From positions 1 through 64,000 of the forward strand of contig NZ_WFKJ01000006.1 of the NCBI RefSeq assembly GCF_009208075.1: a DNA stretch of 64,000 nt, in the 5' to 3' direction. Under the pieces are notes generated by a model. The model was not told where the DNA came from, ran no database searches, and saw only the letters and a list, made by a program, of their open reading frames with translations. Each line of letters opens with the position of its first letter. Position 1 is the first letter of the stretch. Both the position numbers and the translations under genes were made by a program. The DNA comes from Poseidonibacter ostreae (GTDB lineage: Bacteria; Campylobacterota; Campylobacteria; Campylobacterales; Arcobacteraceae). Shown here piece by piece: positions 8,144 through 17,436 of this stretch.

Positions 8144-8638
8144 ATGACTGATAAAAATGAAATCACAAAAGATAATACTAAAAATTATAGACCCAATGTA
8201 GCAGCGATTGTACTATCAGCAAAATACCCACATACTTGTGAAATATTTATTGCATCAAGAACTGATGTTGATAATGCTTGGCAATTCCCACAAGGTGGAA
8301 TTGATGAAGGTGAAAATGCAAAAGAAGCTTTATATAGAGAGCTTGAAGAAGAAATAGGAACAAGAGAGGTAGAAATAATTGCTGAATATCCACAATGGGT
8401 ATCTTATGACTTCCCTCCAGCAATTGCAAAAAAGATGCAGCCTTACGATGGGCAAATACAAAAATATTATTTAGTAAAATTAAAAAAAGGTGCAAAAGTT
8501 AATATTGAAACTGAAATCCCTGAGTTCAGCGAATACAAATTTGTACCAACAAAAAATATTTATGACTATATAACTTTCTTTAAAAGAACAGTTTATAAAC
8601 AAGTTCTAAAATATTTTAAAACTGAAGGTTATATTTAA
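8144..8638 (+). CDS. rppH: RNA pyrophosphohydrolase (Nudix)
   Basis: RppH removes pyrophosphate from the 5' end of mRNA and so starts decay. The 164-residue protein carries a complete Nudix box beginning GGIDEGENAKEALYRELEEE (about residues 49-68) followed by IGT. The substrate-side residues YPQWVSYDFP and the YKFVP segment are typical of RppH/NudH. It heads the plus-strand operon rppH-lysC-hobA-holB-folP, which is conserved in Campylobacter and Helicobacter. Confidence 0.94.
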   Translation: MTDKNEITKDNTKNYRPNVAAIVLSAKYPHTCEIFIASRTDVDNAWQFPQGGIDEGENAKEALYRELEEEIGTREVEIIAEYPQWVSYDFPPAIAKKMQPYDGQIQKYYLVKLKKGAKVNIETEIPEFSEYKFVPTKNIYDYITFFKRTVYKQVLKYFKTEGYI

Positions 8639-8655
8639 AAAGGAATTATGAGTAA

Positions 8656-9867
8656 ATGTTAAAAGTATTAAAATTTGGAGGTACGAGTGTTGGTACACTT
8701 GAGCGAATCCAAAATGTTGCGAATATTATAAAAAAAATTAAAGATGAGGGTCATGATGTAATTGCAGTAGTTTCTGCAATGAGTGGTGAAACAAACAAAC
8801 TAATTGAATATGCAGAGAGTTTTTCAGCACAAGCAAACCCTGCTGAAATGGATATGTTATTAAGTTCAGGTGAGAGAGTTACATCTGCACTATTATCAAT
8901 TGCTTTAAATGAGCAAGGTTACAAAGCTACATCAATGAGTGGTAGAGAAGCTGGAATTATTACAGATAATGCACATACTAAAGCTAGAATTGAAGATATT
9001 GATACAACAAATCTTAAAGATGCAATTGCAAATGGTAAGACTGTTATAGTTGCAGGTTTCCAAGGTGTTACAATTGATACAAAAAGAGTATCAACACTTG
9101 GTCGTGGTGGTAGTGATTTAACAGCAGTTGCAATTGCTGGTGCTATTAAAGCTGATATTTGTGAGATATATACAGATGTTGATGGTATTTATACTACAGA
9201 TCCTAGAATTGAACCAAAAGCAAAAAAATTAGAAAAAATTTCTTATGATGAAATGTTAGAACTAGCTTCTTTAGGAGCAAAAGTTTTACAAAACAGATCT
9301 GTAGAAATGGCAAAAAAATTAAATGTAAACTTAGTATCAAGATCTAGCTTCACACCAGAAGTTGAAGGTACGTTAATAACAAAGGAAGAGAATATTATGG
9401 AAAAACCAGTAGTAAGTGGAATCGCATTAGACAAAAATCAAATCAGAGTTGGAATGTATGGAGTAACTGATCAGCCAGGCATTGCTGCATCAATTTTTAC
9501 ATCACTTGCTGATGCTGATATTAATGTTGATATGATTGTACAAACTGTTGGTGTTGATGGTGCAACAGATTTAGATTTTACAATTCCTACTGGTGATTTT
9601 GAAGCTTGTAAAGAAGTGATGGCTAGATTTAAAGAAGACTCTAAAAAAATTGACTATAATGATGCCATTTGTAAGGTATCAATTGTAGGTGTTGGAATGA
9701 AATCACATACAGGTGTTGCTTCAAAAGCTTTTTCTTCATTAGCTAAAGAGAATATCAATATTAGAATCATATCAACTTCTGAAATAAAAATTTCAATGAT
9801 TATTGAAGTAAAATATGCAGAATTAGCAGTAAGAGCATTACACGAAGCTTATAATCTGGATAAGTAA
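8656..9867 (+). CDS. lysC: Aspartokinase
   Basis: Aspartokinase phosphorylates aspartate, the first step to lysine, diaminopimelate, threonine and methionine. The 403-residue protein has the kinase motif KFGGTSVG at residues 6-13, the substrate segment GRGGSDLTAVA, and two C-terminal ACT domains (about 265-400) that usually bind lysine or threonine for feedback control. The ATG at 8656 gives the standard N-terminus. A purine-rich AAAAGGA lies about 12 bases upstream and is better spaced for an out-of-frame five-codon frame (ATG-AGT-AAA-TGT-TAA) at 8648. lysC ends 2 bases before hobA. Confidence 0.95.
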   Translation: MLKVLKFGGTSVGTLERIQNVANIIKKIKDEGHDVIAVVSAMSGETNKLIEYAESFSAQANPAEMDMLLSSGERVTSALLSIALNEQGYKATSMSGREAGIITDNAHTKARIEDIDTTNLKDAIANGKTVIVAGFQGVTIDTKRVSTLGRGGSDLTAVAIAGAIKADICEIYTDVDGIYTTDPRIEPKAKKLEKISYDEMLELASLGAKVLQNRSVEMAKKLNVNLVSRSSFTPEVEGTLITKEENIMEKPVVSGIALDKNQIRVGMYGVTDQPGIAASIFTSLADADINVDMIVQTVGVDGATDLDFTIPTGDFEACKEVMARFKEDSKKIDYNDAICKVSIVGVGMKSHTGVASKAFSSLAKENINIRIISTSEIKISMIIEVKYAELAVRALHEAYNLDK

Positions 9868-9869
9868 GC

Positions 9870-10421
9870 GTGCAAGAATTTTTAAACTGGACAGTTGATA
9901 CAATCAGGGAAGATAGATTGATTTCTCCTTGGTTGGAAGAAAAAAAGTACGAATGGACTCCATTAGTTTCTAAAAATATTGTAAATTTATTAGAAAAAGG
10001 TGCTTCTGTAATTGTATTAACAGATAGAGATAGAGAATGGTTTTTAGAGTATGTTTTATCAAATGTTAATTCTCCTAAATTAAATAGACCATTTTTACCC
10101 TTTTATGATTTTAAATCTTTTTACAAATATATGGATAATATAAAATCTGATGATGATATTTCATATATAAAAGATATGCTAAATATATCTTTTCCTAATG
10201 GTTACTGTTTTTGGTATATAGGGAAAAGTCAAGATGTTCGTGCTGTTATTCCAAAAGTTTCTAAAAACTCTTTTTTATGGCTTTTTGATGAAGAGATACA
10301 AGATGCTTTTAATTTAAGATCAAATGATGAAGCTTTAGATATGAAACTTTTACAAATGTTTAGACTATATAATAAAACTGTAAGTTCAGCACTTTTTGCA
10401 GAAATTAACGTAGAAAACTAA
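9870..10421 (+). CDS. hobA: DnaA-associating replication initiation factor HobA
   Basis: HobA is a Campylobacterota protein that binds DnaA and helps assemble the initiation complex at oriC, acting like DiaA in E. coli. The 183-residue sequence has the SIS-like pattern seen in HobA, with KGASVIVLTDRDREWFLEYVL (about 43-64). The gene order lysC-hobA-holB-folP is the one I recall for Helicobacter and Campylobacter. The start is a GTG two bases after the lysC stop and no clear Shine-Dalgarno site is seen, suggesting translational coupling. Confidence 0.88.
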   Translation: MQEFLNWTVDTIREDRLISPWLEEKKYEWTPLVSKNIVNLLEKGASVIVLTDRDREWFLEYVLSNVNSPKLNRPFLPFYDFKSFYKYMDNIKSDDDISYIKDMLNISFPNGYCFWYIGKSQDVRAVIPKVSKNSFLWLFDEEIQDAFNLRSNDEALDMKLLQMFRLYNKTVSSALFAEINVEN

Positions 10422-10423
10422 AA

Positions 10424-11056
10424 ATGATTGATAAAAAAATTGATAAATCAACTATTTTAATAGTTAATGATATAGAAAAAACATTAAATGATTTATTAGC
10501 TTTTTATTCTCCTCATAATATTAGAATAATTAAAAATGAAGAGAAAGATGAATTTCAACTTCTACAAGCAACTCAGGCTATAAAAGAAGCGTATATTGCT
10601 TCAAATGAAAATAAATATATCTTTTTATGCGGAAGTACTTTTAGAAAAGAGGCTCAAAACTCTTTATTAAAAGTCTTAGAAGAACCTCCTCGAAATGTAA
10701 TATTTATTATTCTTACAAACTCGAAATCTTCAATCTTACCAACAATATATTCTCGAATGCCTTATAAATATATGAAAACTTCATTATTAAAAGAAGAGAT
10801 TTCTTTAGATATTTCAAAATTAGATTTAAAAGATATTTATATGTTTTTAAAAGAGAATCAAAAAATATCTAAAAATGAAGCAAAAAATGTAGTTGAATCT
10901 ATTTTACTAAAAGCTAACAAACAAAATATGAAATTATCAACTTCACAGTTAGATTTATTCTCAAAAGCCTTAAAACTTTTAGAGTTAAACTCAAGACCGA
11001 TTAATATTCTAACTACTCTACTTTTATCTTTAGCAAATCAAAAAACAAAAATCTAA
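10424..11056 (+). CDS. holB: DNA polymerase III subunit delta'
   Basis: The 210-residue protein is the short delta' of the Campylobacterota clamp loader. The segment RKEAQNSLLKVLEEPPRNVIFIILTNS, with SILPTIYSRM after it, is the conserved clamp-loader region containing the SRC-like motif. No Walker A is present, as expected for delta'. It lacks most of the C-terminal domain of E. coli HolB, which is normal in this lineage. It starts 2 bases after hobA and precedes folP. Confidence 0.9.
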   Translation: MIDKKIDKSTILIVNDIEKTLNDLLAFYSPHNIRIIKNEEKDEFQLLQATQAIKEAYIASNENKYIFLCGSTFRKEAQNSLLKVLEEPPRNVIFIILTNSKSSILPTIYSRMPYKYMKTSLLKEEISLDISKLDLKDIYMFLKENQKISKNEAKNVVESILLKANKQNMKLSTSQLDLFSKALKLLELNSRPINILTTLLLSLANQKTKI

Positions 11057-11072
11057 AACTAAGGTTTAAAAA

Positions 11073-11876
11073 ATGCAAACTTGCAAAACAAAAATCATGG
11101 GTGTTTTAAATGCAAATGAAGACTCTTTTTTTAAAGAGAGTAGATTTGATATCAAGGAAGCTAGTTTTAAAATTGAAAAGATGATTGAAAATGGTGCAAA
11201 TATTATTGATATTGGTGCAGTTTCTAGTAAGCCTGGTAGTATTGAAGTAGATGAAAAAGTAGAATTAGAGCGTTTAAAAAATATTGTTGACACTATTTAT
11301 AAAGAAAGATACTTTGAAAAAATAGATTTTTCTATTGATTCTTATTCTCCTTTAGTTATTGATTATGTTTTAAATAAAGGTTTTAAAATAGTAAATGATA
11401 TTACAGGTTTAGCAAATGATGAAGTTTGTAAAATAAGTGCTAAGTATAATGCAAAAGTAATCATAATGCACATGCAAAATAAACCATCTAATATGCAAGA
11501 AAAACCAGAATATAAGAATGTTGTTTTAGATATTGATGAATATTTTAAAAAGCAAATTCAAAAAGCAAAAAGTTTTGGAATCAAAGATATAGCTTTAGAT
11601 GTTGGTATTGGTTTTGGAAAAACTTTAGAACATAACTTATTGCTTTTAAATAAACTAGAGTATTTTAAACATTTTGGATATGAATTATTAATAGGTGCGA
11701 GTAGAAAATCTATGATTGATATGATTACGCCCTGTGAAATAAAAGATAGATTACCTGGAACTTTAGCAATTCACTTAGAGTCAGTTAATAGAGGTGCTTC
11801 AATTATTAGATGTCATGATGTTTATGAACATTATCAAGCTTTAAAAGTTCAAGAAGCAATTAACTCAATTTCTTGA
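11073..11876 (+). CDS. folP: Dihydropteroate synthase
   Basis: FolP joins p-aminobenzoate to dihydropterin pyrophosphate in folate synthesis and is the sulfonamide target. The 267-residue protein shows IMGVLNANEDSFF at the start, GANIIDIGAVSSKPG for the pterin-binding loop, DSY and NDITGL, and GIGFGKT with GASRKSMI near the end. The ATG at 11073 puts the IMGVLN motif at the usual distance from the N-terminus. It is the last gene of the rppH operon; a terminator hairpin overlaps its stop. Confidence 0.94.
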   Translation: MQTCKTKIMGVLNANEDSFFKESRFDIKEASFKIEKMIENGANIIDIGAVSSKPGSIEVDEKVELERLKNIVDTIYKERYFEKIDFSIDSYSPLVIDYVLNKGFKIVNDITGLANDEVCKISAKYNAKVIIMHMQNKPSNMQEKPEYKNVVLDIDEYFKKQIQKAKSFGIKDIALDVGIGFGKTLEHNLLLLNKLEYFKHFGYELLIGASRKSMIDMITPCEIKDRLPGTLAIHLESVNRGASIIRCHDVYEHYQALKVQEAINSIS

Positions 11877-11883
11877 GTTAATT
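11858..11883. terminator. Terminator hairpin between folP and tyrA
   Basis: An 11-bp perfect stem (AATTAACTCAA at 11858-11868 with TTGAGTTAATT at 11873-11883) with a 4-base loop overlaps the folP stop and lies just beyond the end of the convergent tyrA gene. It can serve both strands. Confidence 0.75.
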
Positions 11884-11886
11884 TTA

Positions 11887-12717
11887 CTATAAAATCTCGT
11901 GTAAAGTATTAGCTTTTTTCATCCATTCTTCTAGTTTTTCATACTCTTCTTTTTCAACCATTTCTCTTACTTTTTTCATATGATCTTCAAATAAATCAAT
12001 TGAGTTTAGTAAGTTTTCTCTATTTTGTTTAAAAATATCAGTCCACATATTAGGACTTGATTTAGCAATTCTACTCATATCCGTAAAACCACCAGCAGCA
12101 AGTGCAATAATAGATTTTGGGTCTTCATGATTCATTACTGTATTTGCTAAAGAAAAAGAAATAGCATGAGGAAGATGAGACATATAACAAGCATGAACAT
12201 CATGATTGTGTGAATCCATAAAAACAAGTCTCATTCCAATATCTTGAAACACTTTAATCGCCCTATTTTTATGAAGGTCTATATTATTTTCTAAATCACA
12301 TAATACGACTGTCTTTCCTTCGTATAAGTTATCCATAGATGCTTTTGGTCCAAACTTCTCAGAACCACACATAGGATGAGCTGCTATAAAATTTTCTTTT
12401 ATTTGCTCTGGAATATTTTTTACAATAAACTCTTTTGTAGAACCTAAGTCCATGATAGTAGTATTTTTATCTATATCTAGAAGGTTTGGTAAAAAAGATA
12501 TAATATTATCAACAGGAATTGCTAAAACAATTAAATCACACGAGTCTTTTAATGTTTGAATATCAACTAGCTCATCTACTAAACCTAGTTCTTGAATCTC
12601 TTTTTTTGACTTTTCACTTCTTGCATAGCCATAAACTTTTTTAGCTATTCCATATTTTTTAACTGCTTTTGCTAAAGAACCACCCATTAGTCCTAAACCA
12701 ACTATTCCTATATTCAA
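11887..12717 (-). CDS. tyrA: Prephenate dehydrogenase
   Basis: TyrA converts prephenate to 4-hydroxyphenylpyruvate in tyrosine synthesis. The 276-residue protein begins with the NAD-binding motif MNIGIVGLGLMGGSLAKAVK and has AHPMCGSEKFGP near residue 115, the conserved prephenate dehydrogenase catalytic-histidine region, followed by SHLPHAIS. It has no chorismate mutase or ACT domain. It stands alone on the minus strand, divergent from bamA. Confidence 0.93.
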   Translation of the reverse strand: MNIGIVGLGLMGGSLAKAVKKYGIAKKVYGYARSEKSKKEIQELGLVDELVDIQTLKDSCDLIVLAIPVDNIISFLPNLLDIDKNTTIMDLGSTKEFIVKNIPEQIKENFIAAHPMCGSEKFGPKASMDNLYEGKTVVLCDLENNIDLHKNRAIKVFQDIGMRLVFMDSHNHDVHACYMSHLPHAISFSLANTVMNHEDPKSIIALAAGGFTDMSRIAKSSPNMWTDIFKQNRENLLNSIDLFEDHMKKVREMVEKEEYEKLEEWMKKANTLHEIL

Positions 12718-12800
12718 GTTAACACCTTTTTTGTAAATTAATTTTGTGATTATATCTTAATATTCATATAAAGAGAATTTAGCTATATTAATGCCTAATT

Positions 12801-15065
12801 ATGAAATTAAGGAAAGTCGTGAAAAATAAAGTAATCCTATTTTCTTTAGCATGTGCAACAGCACTATGCGCAGATACAATACAATCTATAGAATATAATA
12901 ATTTAAATAAGATATCTCAAAAAATAGTAAATGAAACACTTGATATGAAACCAGGTGATGAATTCAATGATTATAAAATAAACAATGCAATAAAAGAGTT
13001 TTATAAATTCGGCTACTTTGATGATATAGTTGTTATTAATGATAACGGAAAATTACAATTAAACTTTAAAGAAAAACCTTCAATAGCCAATATTGATATA
13101 CAAGGTTATAAGTCTCGTACAGATGATATTGAATCATTAAAAACAATGATTAAACTTAAAAAAGGTTCGATGTACACTGAAAAAAGAGTTAAAGATGCGA
13201 AAAAAGTATTATTAGATCTTTTAGAAAATGATGGATATATCAACTCAGTTGTTGAAACAGAAATTGAAACTATTAATGAACACTCACTAAAACTTACATT
13301 TAATGTAAATAAAGGTGATGAAATCATTATTAAAAAAGCAAATTATTATGGAGCTAGTGAATTAGACCAAGATGATTTTGATAATGTTACAGCAAATAAA
13401 GAAAAAGAAGTAGCTTCTTGGTGGTTTGGTCAAAATGATGGTGAAGTTAAAATTGATCAATTAAAATATGATGCAAGAAGAATAAATGAATTATATTTTG
13501 AAAAAGGATATCTTGATGCACAAGTTAAAGAACCTTTTTTAAATATTGATTTTGCTTCAAATCAAGCAAATTTAGACTTCTTTATTAAAGAAGGTACTAA
13601 ATATATTACAAATGATATTAAAATTTATGTGGATTCTTCAATAGTAGATGCAAAAGACATTTACCCAGAATTAGATTTAATTGTTGGAAATACATTTAAT
13701 ATTAAAAAACTTAGACTTGACCAAGCTTATATTAAAACACAAGTTGCTAACAAGGGTTATGCTTATGCTCAAGTTAAATTTGATGTTAAAAAAGATACAA
13801 AAAACTCAAAAGTTGATATTGTACATAATGTAATTCCTGGTAAAAAAGTTTATATTAATGATGTAAAAATTTCTGGAAACTCAAGAACACTTGATAGAGT
13901 TATTAGAAGAGATGTTTATTTAGCTCCTGGAGATTTATATAATGAAACAGATTTTACTGATACAAAATCAAAATTAAGTAGATCTTCTTATTTCGAAAAA
14001 GTAAAAGTTGAACAAAAAAGAGTTAGTGAAGATAAAATTGACATCTTAATTGAAGTAGTTGAAGCAGCAACAGGTGCATTAACTCTTGGTGGTGGATATG
14101 GTTCTTATGATAAATTAATGGTTAGTGGTTCTGTTAAAGATTCAAATATCTTTGGTTCAGGATTAGGTGTAGGAATTAGTGCTGATTTATCTGCTAATAA
14201 AACTGAGTTTTCTGTAAACTTAAGTAATCCAGCTATTAATGATAGTAAATTCAATGGTGATATTGAAGCACATAATAGTGATGCAGAAATTAGTAAAAGT
14301 GTATATGATTTAGACAAAAATACAAAAGGTTTTTCTATTGGTGTTGGTCGAGAGATTCTTAGAAACTTAAGAGGTGGATTAAGATATAAACTTGACTTTA
14401 TTCAAGAAGAGTATACATATGATGATGATTCAACTGTTCCAGATGCTAGTAGATTCCAAGATGCTGAATATATATCAAGTTCATTAACTCCATATTTAAG
14501 CTTTGATAATACAGATAATTATCAATTACCAAGAGAAGGTATTAAAGCTGGAACATCTTTAGAATATGCTGGTGTTGGTGGTGATTCAAAATATCTGAAA
14601 TCAAGTACATATTTAAAATATTTTAATAGTTTAAATGATTATGCTGAATTAGATTGGATTTTTAGATTTAGAACTAGAATAAGTGCTTTAATCGATAATG
14701 GACAAATAAATCAAGGTGATTCATTATATTTAGGTGGTGTTAAAAGTTTAAGAGGATATTCTTCTTATGCCTTCCCTACAAATACAACTGGATATGTTAC
14801 AGATCCTTATAAAAGATCTTGGGCAAATTCTGTTGAAATGAGTTTCCCTTTAATTCCGAATGCTAAAATGAGATGGGCATTATTCTATGATTATGGAATG
14901 ATTGGTGAAGATAACTTTAGTGATGTAGCAAGATCAAGTACAGGTGCTGTATTAGAGTGGATATCGCCTTTAGGACCATTACAACTTATTTTTGCAAAAG
15001 CTTTAGATGCAGAAGCTGATGATGAAACATCGTCATTTGAATTTTCACTTGGGAGTAGTTTCTAA
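12801..15065 (+). CDS. bamA: Outer membrane protein assembly factor BamA
   Basis: BamA inserts beta-barrel proteins into the outer membrane. The 754-residue precursor has a signal peptide (VILFSLACATALCA, cleavage near residue 24), about five POTRA repeats to residue 420, and a C-terminal barrel. The barrel carries the family motif SLYLGGVKSLRGYSSYAFPT and ends in SFEFSLGSSF, with the terminal aromatic residue recognised by the Bam machine. The last base of its stop codon is the first base of the mqnC start, so translation is probably coupled. Confidence 0.95.
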   Translation: MKLRKVVKNKVILFSLACATALCADTIQSIEYNNLNKISQKIVNETLDMKPGDEFNDYKINNAIKEFYKFGYFDDIVVINDNGKLQLNFKEKPSIANIDIQGYKSRTDDIESLKTMIKLKKGSMYTEKRVKDAKKVLLDLLENDGYINSVVETEIETINEHSLKLTFNVNKGDEIIIKKANYYGASELDQDDFDNVTANKEKEVASWWFGQNDGEVKIDQLKYDARRINELYFEKGYLDAQVKEPFLNIDFASNQANLDFFIKEGTKYITNDIKIYVDSSIVDAKDIYPELDLIVGNTFNIKKLRLDQAYIKTQVANKGYAYAQVKFDVKKDTKNSKVDIVHNVIPGKKVYINDVKISGNSRTLDRVIRRDVYLAPGDLYNETDFTDTKSKLSRSSYFEKVKVEQKRVSEDKIDILIEVVEAATGALTLGGGYGSYDKLMVSGSVKDSNIFGSGLGVGISADLSANKTEFSVNLSNPAINDSKFNGDIEAHNSDAEISKSVYDLDKNTKGFSIGVGREILRNLRGGLRYKLDFIQEEYTYDDDSTVPDASRFQDAEYISSSLTPYLSFDNTDNYQLPREGIKAGTSLEYAGVGGDSKYLKSSTYLKYFNSLNDYAELDWIFRFRTRISALIDNGQINQGDSLYLGGVKSLRGYSSYAFPTNTTGYVTDPYKRSWANSVEMSFPLIPNAKMRWALFYDYGMIGEDNFSDVARSSTGAVLEWISPLGPLQLIFAKALDAEADDETSSFEFSLGSSF

Positions 15066-16135
15066 TGGTTAAGAAAATGGATTTATTAAATAGAAGAATA
15101 ACAAATGAAGAAGCATTAGATTTAATCCAAAATGCTTCATTATTAGAATTAGGTGAATTAGCAACTAAAAGAAAGTTAGAGTTACATCCTGATAAGACAA
15201 CATCTTTTATAGTTGATAGAAATATTAATTATACAAATGTATGTTGGGTAGATTGTAAATTTTGTGCCTTTTTTAGACATGGAAGAGATGATGATTCTTA
15301 TGTATTAAAGTTTGATGAAATTGATGCAAAAATTGATGAATTATTAGAAATTGGGGGAACTCAAATCCTTTTCCAAGGTGGAGTTCATCCAAAATTGAAA
15401 ATTGATTATTATGAAGAGTTAGTTTCACATATTCATACAAAATATCCTCAAATAACTATTCATGGTTTTTCTGCAATTGAGATTAAATATATAGCAAAAG
15501 TATCTAAAATTACAATCTTAGAAGTTTTAAAAAGACTTCAAGATAAAGGTTTAAGTTCAATTCCAGGCGCTGGTGCAGAAATATTATCAGATAGAGTAAG
15601 AGATATTATTGCACCTAATAAAATGGATAGTCTTGAATGGATTGAAGTTCATGAGCTTGCACATTCAATTGGGATGAAAACAACAGCAACAATGATGTTT
15701 GGAACAGTTGAAACTGATGAAGAGATTATTGAACATTGGGAACTTTTAAGAGATTTACAAGATAGAACTGGTGGCTTTAGAGCTTTTATTATGTGGTCTT
15801 TCCAAGGTGCTAATACAACACTTTTAAAAGAGATTCCAGATATTAAACCTCAATCTTCAAATAGATACTTAAGATTACTTGCAGTTTCAAGACTTTATTT
15901 AGATAATTTTATGAATATGCAAAGTTCTTGGGTTACACAAGGCTCTTATATAGGTCAATTAGCTTTAAATTTTGGAGCAAATGATTTAGGAAGTACAATG
16001 ATGGAAGAAAATGTAGTTAAAGCTGCAGGAGCTTCAAATAGAATGAATCAAGAAGAGATGATTAGGCTTATTAAAGATGTTGGAGAAAAACCAGCAAAAA
16101 GAAATACAGCTTATGAGATACTTGAGAGGTATTAA
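15065..16135 (+). CDS. mqnC: Cyclic dehypoxanthinyl futalosine synthase
   Basis: MqnC is a radical SAM enzyme that cyclises dehypoxanthine futalosine in the futalosine route to menaquinone, the route used by Campylobacterota. The 356-residue protein has INYTNVCWVDCKFCAFFRHG, with cluster cysteines Cys60, Cys64 and Cys67, and later GGVHPKLKIDYYE and GAGAEILSDRVR, which fit MqnC better than MqnE. The ATG at 15065 overlaps the bamA stop; a second in-frame ATG at 15077 is possible. Confidence 0.92.
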   Translation: MVKKMDLLNRRITNEEALDLIQNASLLELGELATKRKLELHPDKTTSFIVDRNINYTNVCWVDCKFCAFFRHGRDDDSYVLKFDEIDAKIDELLEIGGTQILFQGGVHPKLKIDYYEELVSHIHTKYPQITIHGFSAIEIKYIAKVSKITILEVLKRLQDKGLSSIPGAGAEILSDRVRDIIAPNKMDSLEWIEVHELAHSIGMKTTATMMFGTVETDEEIIEHWELLRDLQDRTGGFRAFIMWSFQGANTTLLKEIPDIKPQSSNRYLRLLAVSRLYLDNFMNMQSSWVTQGSYIGQLALNFGANDLGSTMMEENVVKAAGASNRMNQEEMIRLIKDVGEKPAKRNTAYEILERY

Positions 16136-16139
16136 TCCT

Positions 16140-17435
16140 TTGATTAAAAAATTTAAAAAATATTTATTTGCATTAGTAATTTTACAAGGAAGTTTAATGA
16201 GTGCTACTATAAAGCATATAGAGATAAAAGGAATTAAAGTTCCAGTAGTTTTTGAAAAACAAAATAGTTTACCAATTTTAAATTTACAATTAGTTTTTCA
16301 AAATTCAGGTTATATACAAGATAAAGAGAAAAGTGGCTTAGCTAGTTTTTCTTCAAAACTATTAAATGAGGGAACAAAAGAGTTAGGTTCTACAAAGTTT
16401 GCACAAAAACTAGAAGAAAATGCAATTTCATTACATACTTCAAATGGTTTTGAAACTTTTGTTATTGAGTTATCAAACTTAAAAGATGTATCAAATAAAT
16501 CAATTGAGTTATTAGCTAAATTAATTAAATCACCTAACTATAGTGAAGATACACTTGCAAAGTTAAAGACATTAAAAACAGGTGAATTAAAAAGAAAAGA
16601 GAATGATTTTGATTATACTGCAAAGAATTTATTAAAAGCAAATCTTTTCAAAGGTACTGCTTTAGCAAACCCTAGTTCTGGTAGTTTAGAATCAATTGAA
16701 GATATTAAACTTAAAGATATAAAGACCTTTATCAATAATACAGTTAATTTAAATAATTTAATTATTGTTGCAGGTGGAGATTTTTCTTATAAAGAGTTTG
16801 CAAAGTTAATTAAACCAGTTTTAGATGTTTTAAAACCAGGTACTAAAAGAGAATTAGAAGAGATTAATTTTGTATCTAAAGATGAAGAAGAAACACTAAT
16901 TAAAGAAACTGAACAAGCATATATTTATTTTGGTAGTTCATATAAAGTAAGTGCAAGTGATAAGGATAGATATATCGCAAAAGTTGCTTCATTTATTTTA
17001 GGTGGTTCAGGTTTTGGTTCAAGACTTATGGAAGAAATTAGAGTAAAAAGAGGCTTAGCTTATAGTGCTTATGGTTCAGTATCAATTAATAAATCTCATA
17101 CATTCTTTAGTGGTTATTTACAAACTAAAAATGAAACAGCAAAAGAAGCACAAGCTTTAGTAAAAGAGATTATTAAAGAGTTTGTAAAAAAAGGTGTTAC
17201 AAAAGATGAATTAAAAGCTGCAAAAAACTTTTTAACAGGAAGTGAACCTTTAAGAAATGAAGTTTTATCACAAAGATTAAATAAGGCTTTTACTCTTTAT
17301 TATAGAGGTTTAGATCAAGGTTACCCACAAAGAGAACTAGATTTAATTCAAGATTTAAAATTAGAAGATTTAAATGAATTTATAAAATCTCATGAAGAGA
17401 TTAATAATTTAACATTTGCAATAGTAAGGAAATAG
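16140..17435 (+). CDS. M16 family peptidase homologue lacking the zinc motif
   Basis: The most likely start is the TTG at 16140, after AGAGGT. It gives a proper signal peptide (KKFKKY, then [14 protein letters not shown]) and a 431-residue exported protein. Earlier in-frame starts lie inside mqnC. It has the two-domain M16 layout, including [21 protein letters not shown] in the second half, the classic substrate-binding signature. The first domain reads [14 protein letters not shown] where active enzymes have GxxHxxEHxxFxGT, so the HxxEH zinc site is gone. It resembles the inactive partner subunit of paired periplasmic M16 proteases. An active partner is not in the window. Confidence 0.85.
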   Translation: MIKKFKKYLFALVILQGSLMSATIKHIEIKGIKVPVVFEKQNSLPILNLQLVFQNSGYIQDKEKSGLASFSSKLLNEGTKELGSTKFAQKLEENAISLHTSNGFETFVIELSNLKDVSNKSIELLAKLIKSPNYSEDTLAKLKTLKTGELKRKENDFDYTAKNLLKANLFKGTALANPSSGSLESIEDIKLKDIKTFINNTVNLNNLIIVAGGDFSYKEFAKLIKPVLDVLKPGTKRELEEINFVSKDEEETLIKETEQAYIYFGSSYKVSASDKDRYIAKVASFILGGSGFGSRLMEEIRVKRGLAYSAYGSVSINKSHTFFSGYLQTKNETAKEAQALVKEIIKEFVKKGVTKDELKAAKNFLTGSEPLRNEVLSQRLNKAFTLYYRGLDQGYPQRELDLIQDLKLEDLNEFIKSHEEINNLTFAIVRK

Positions 17436-17436
17436 T

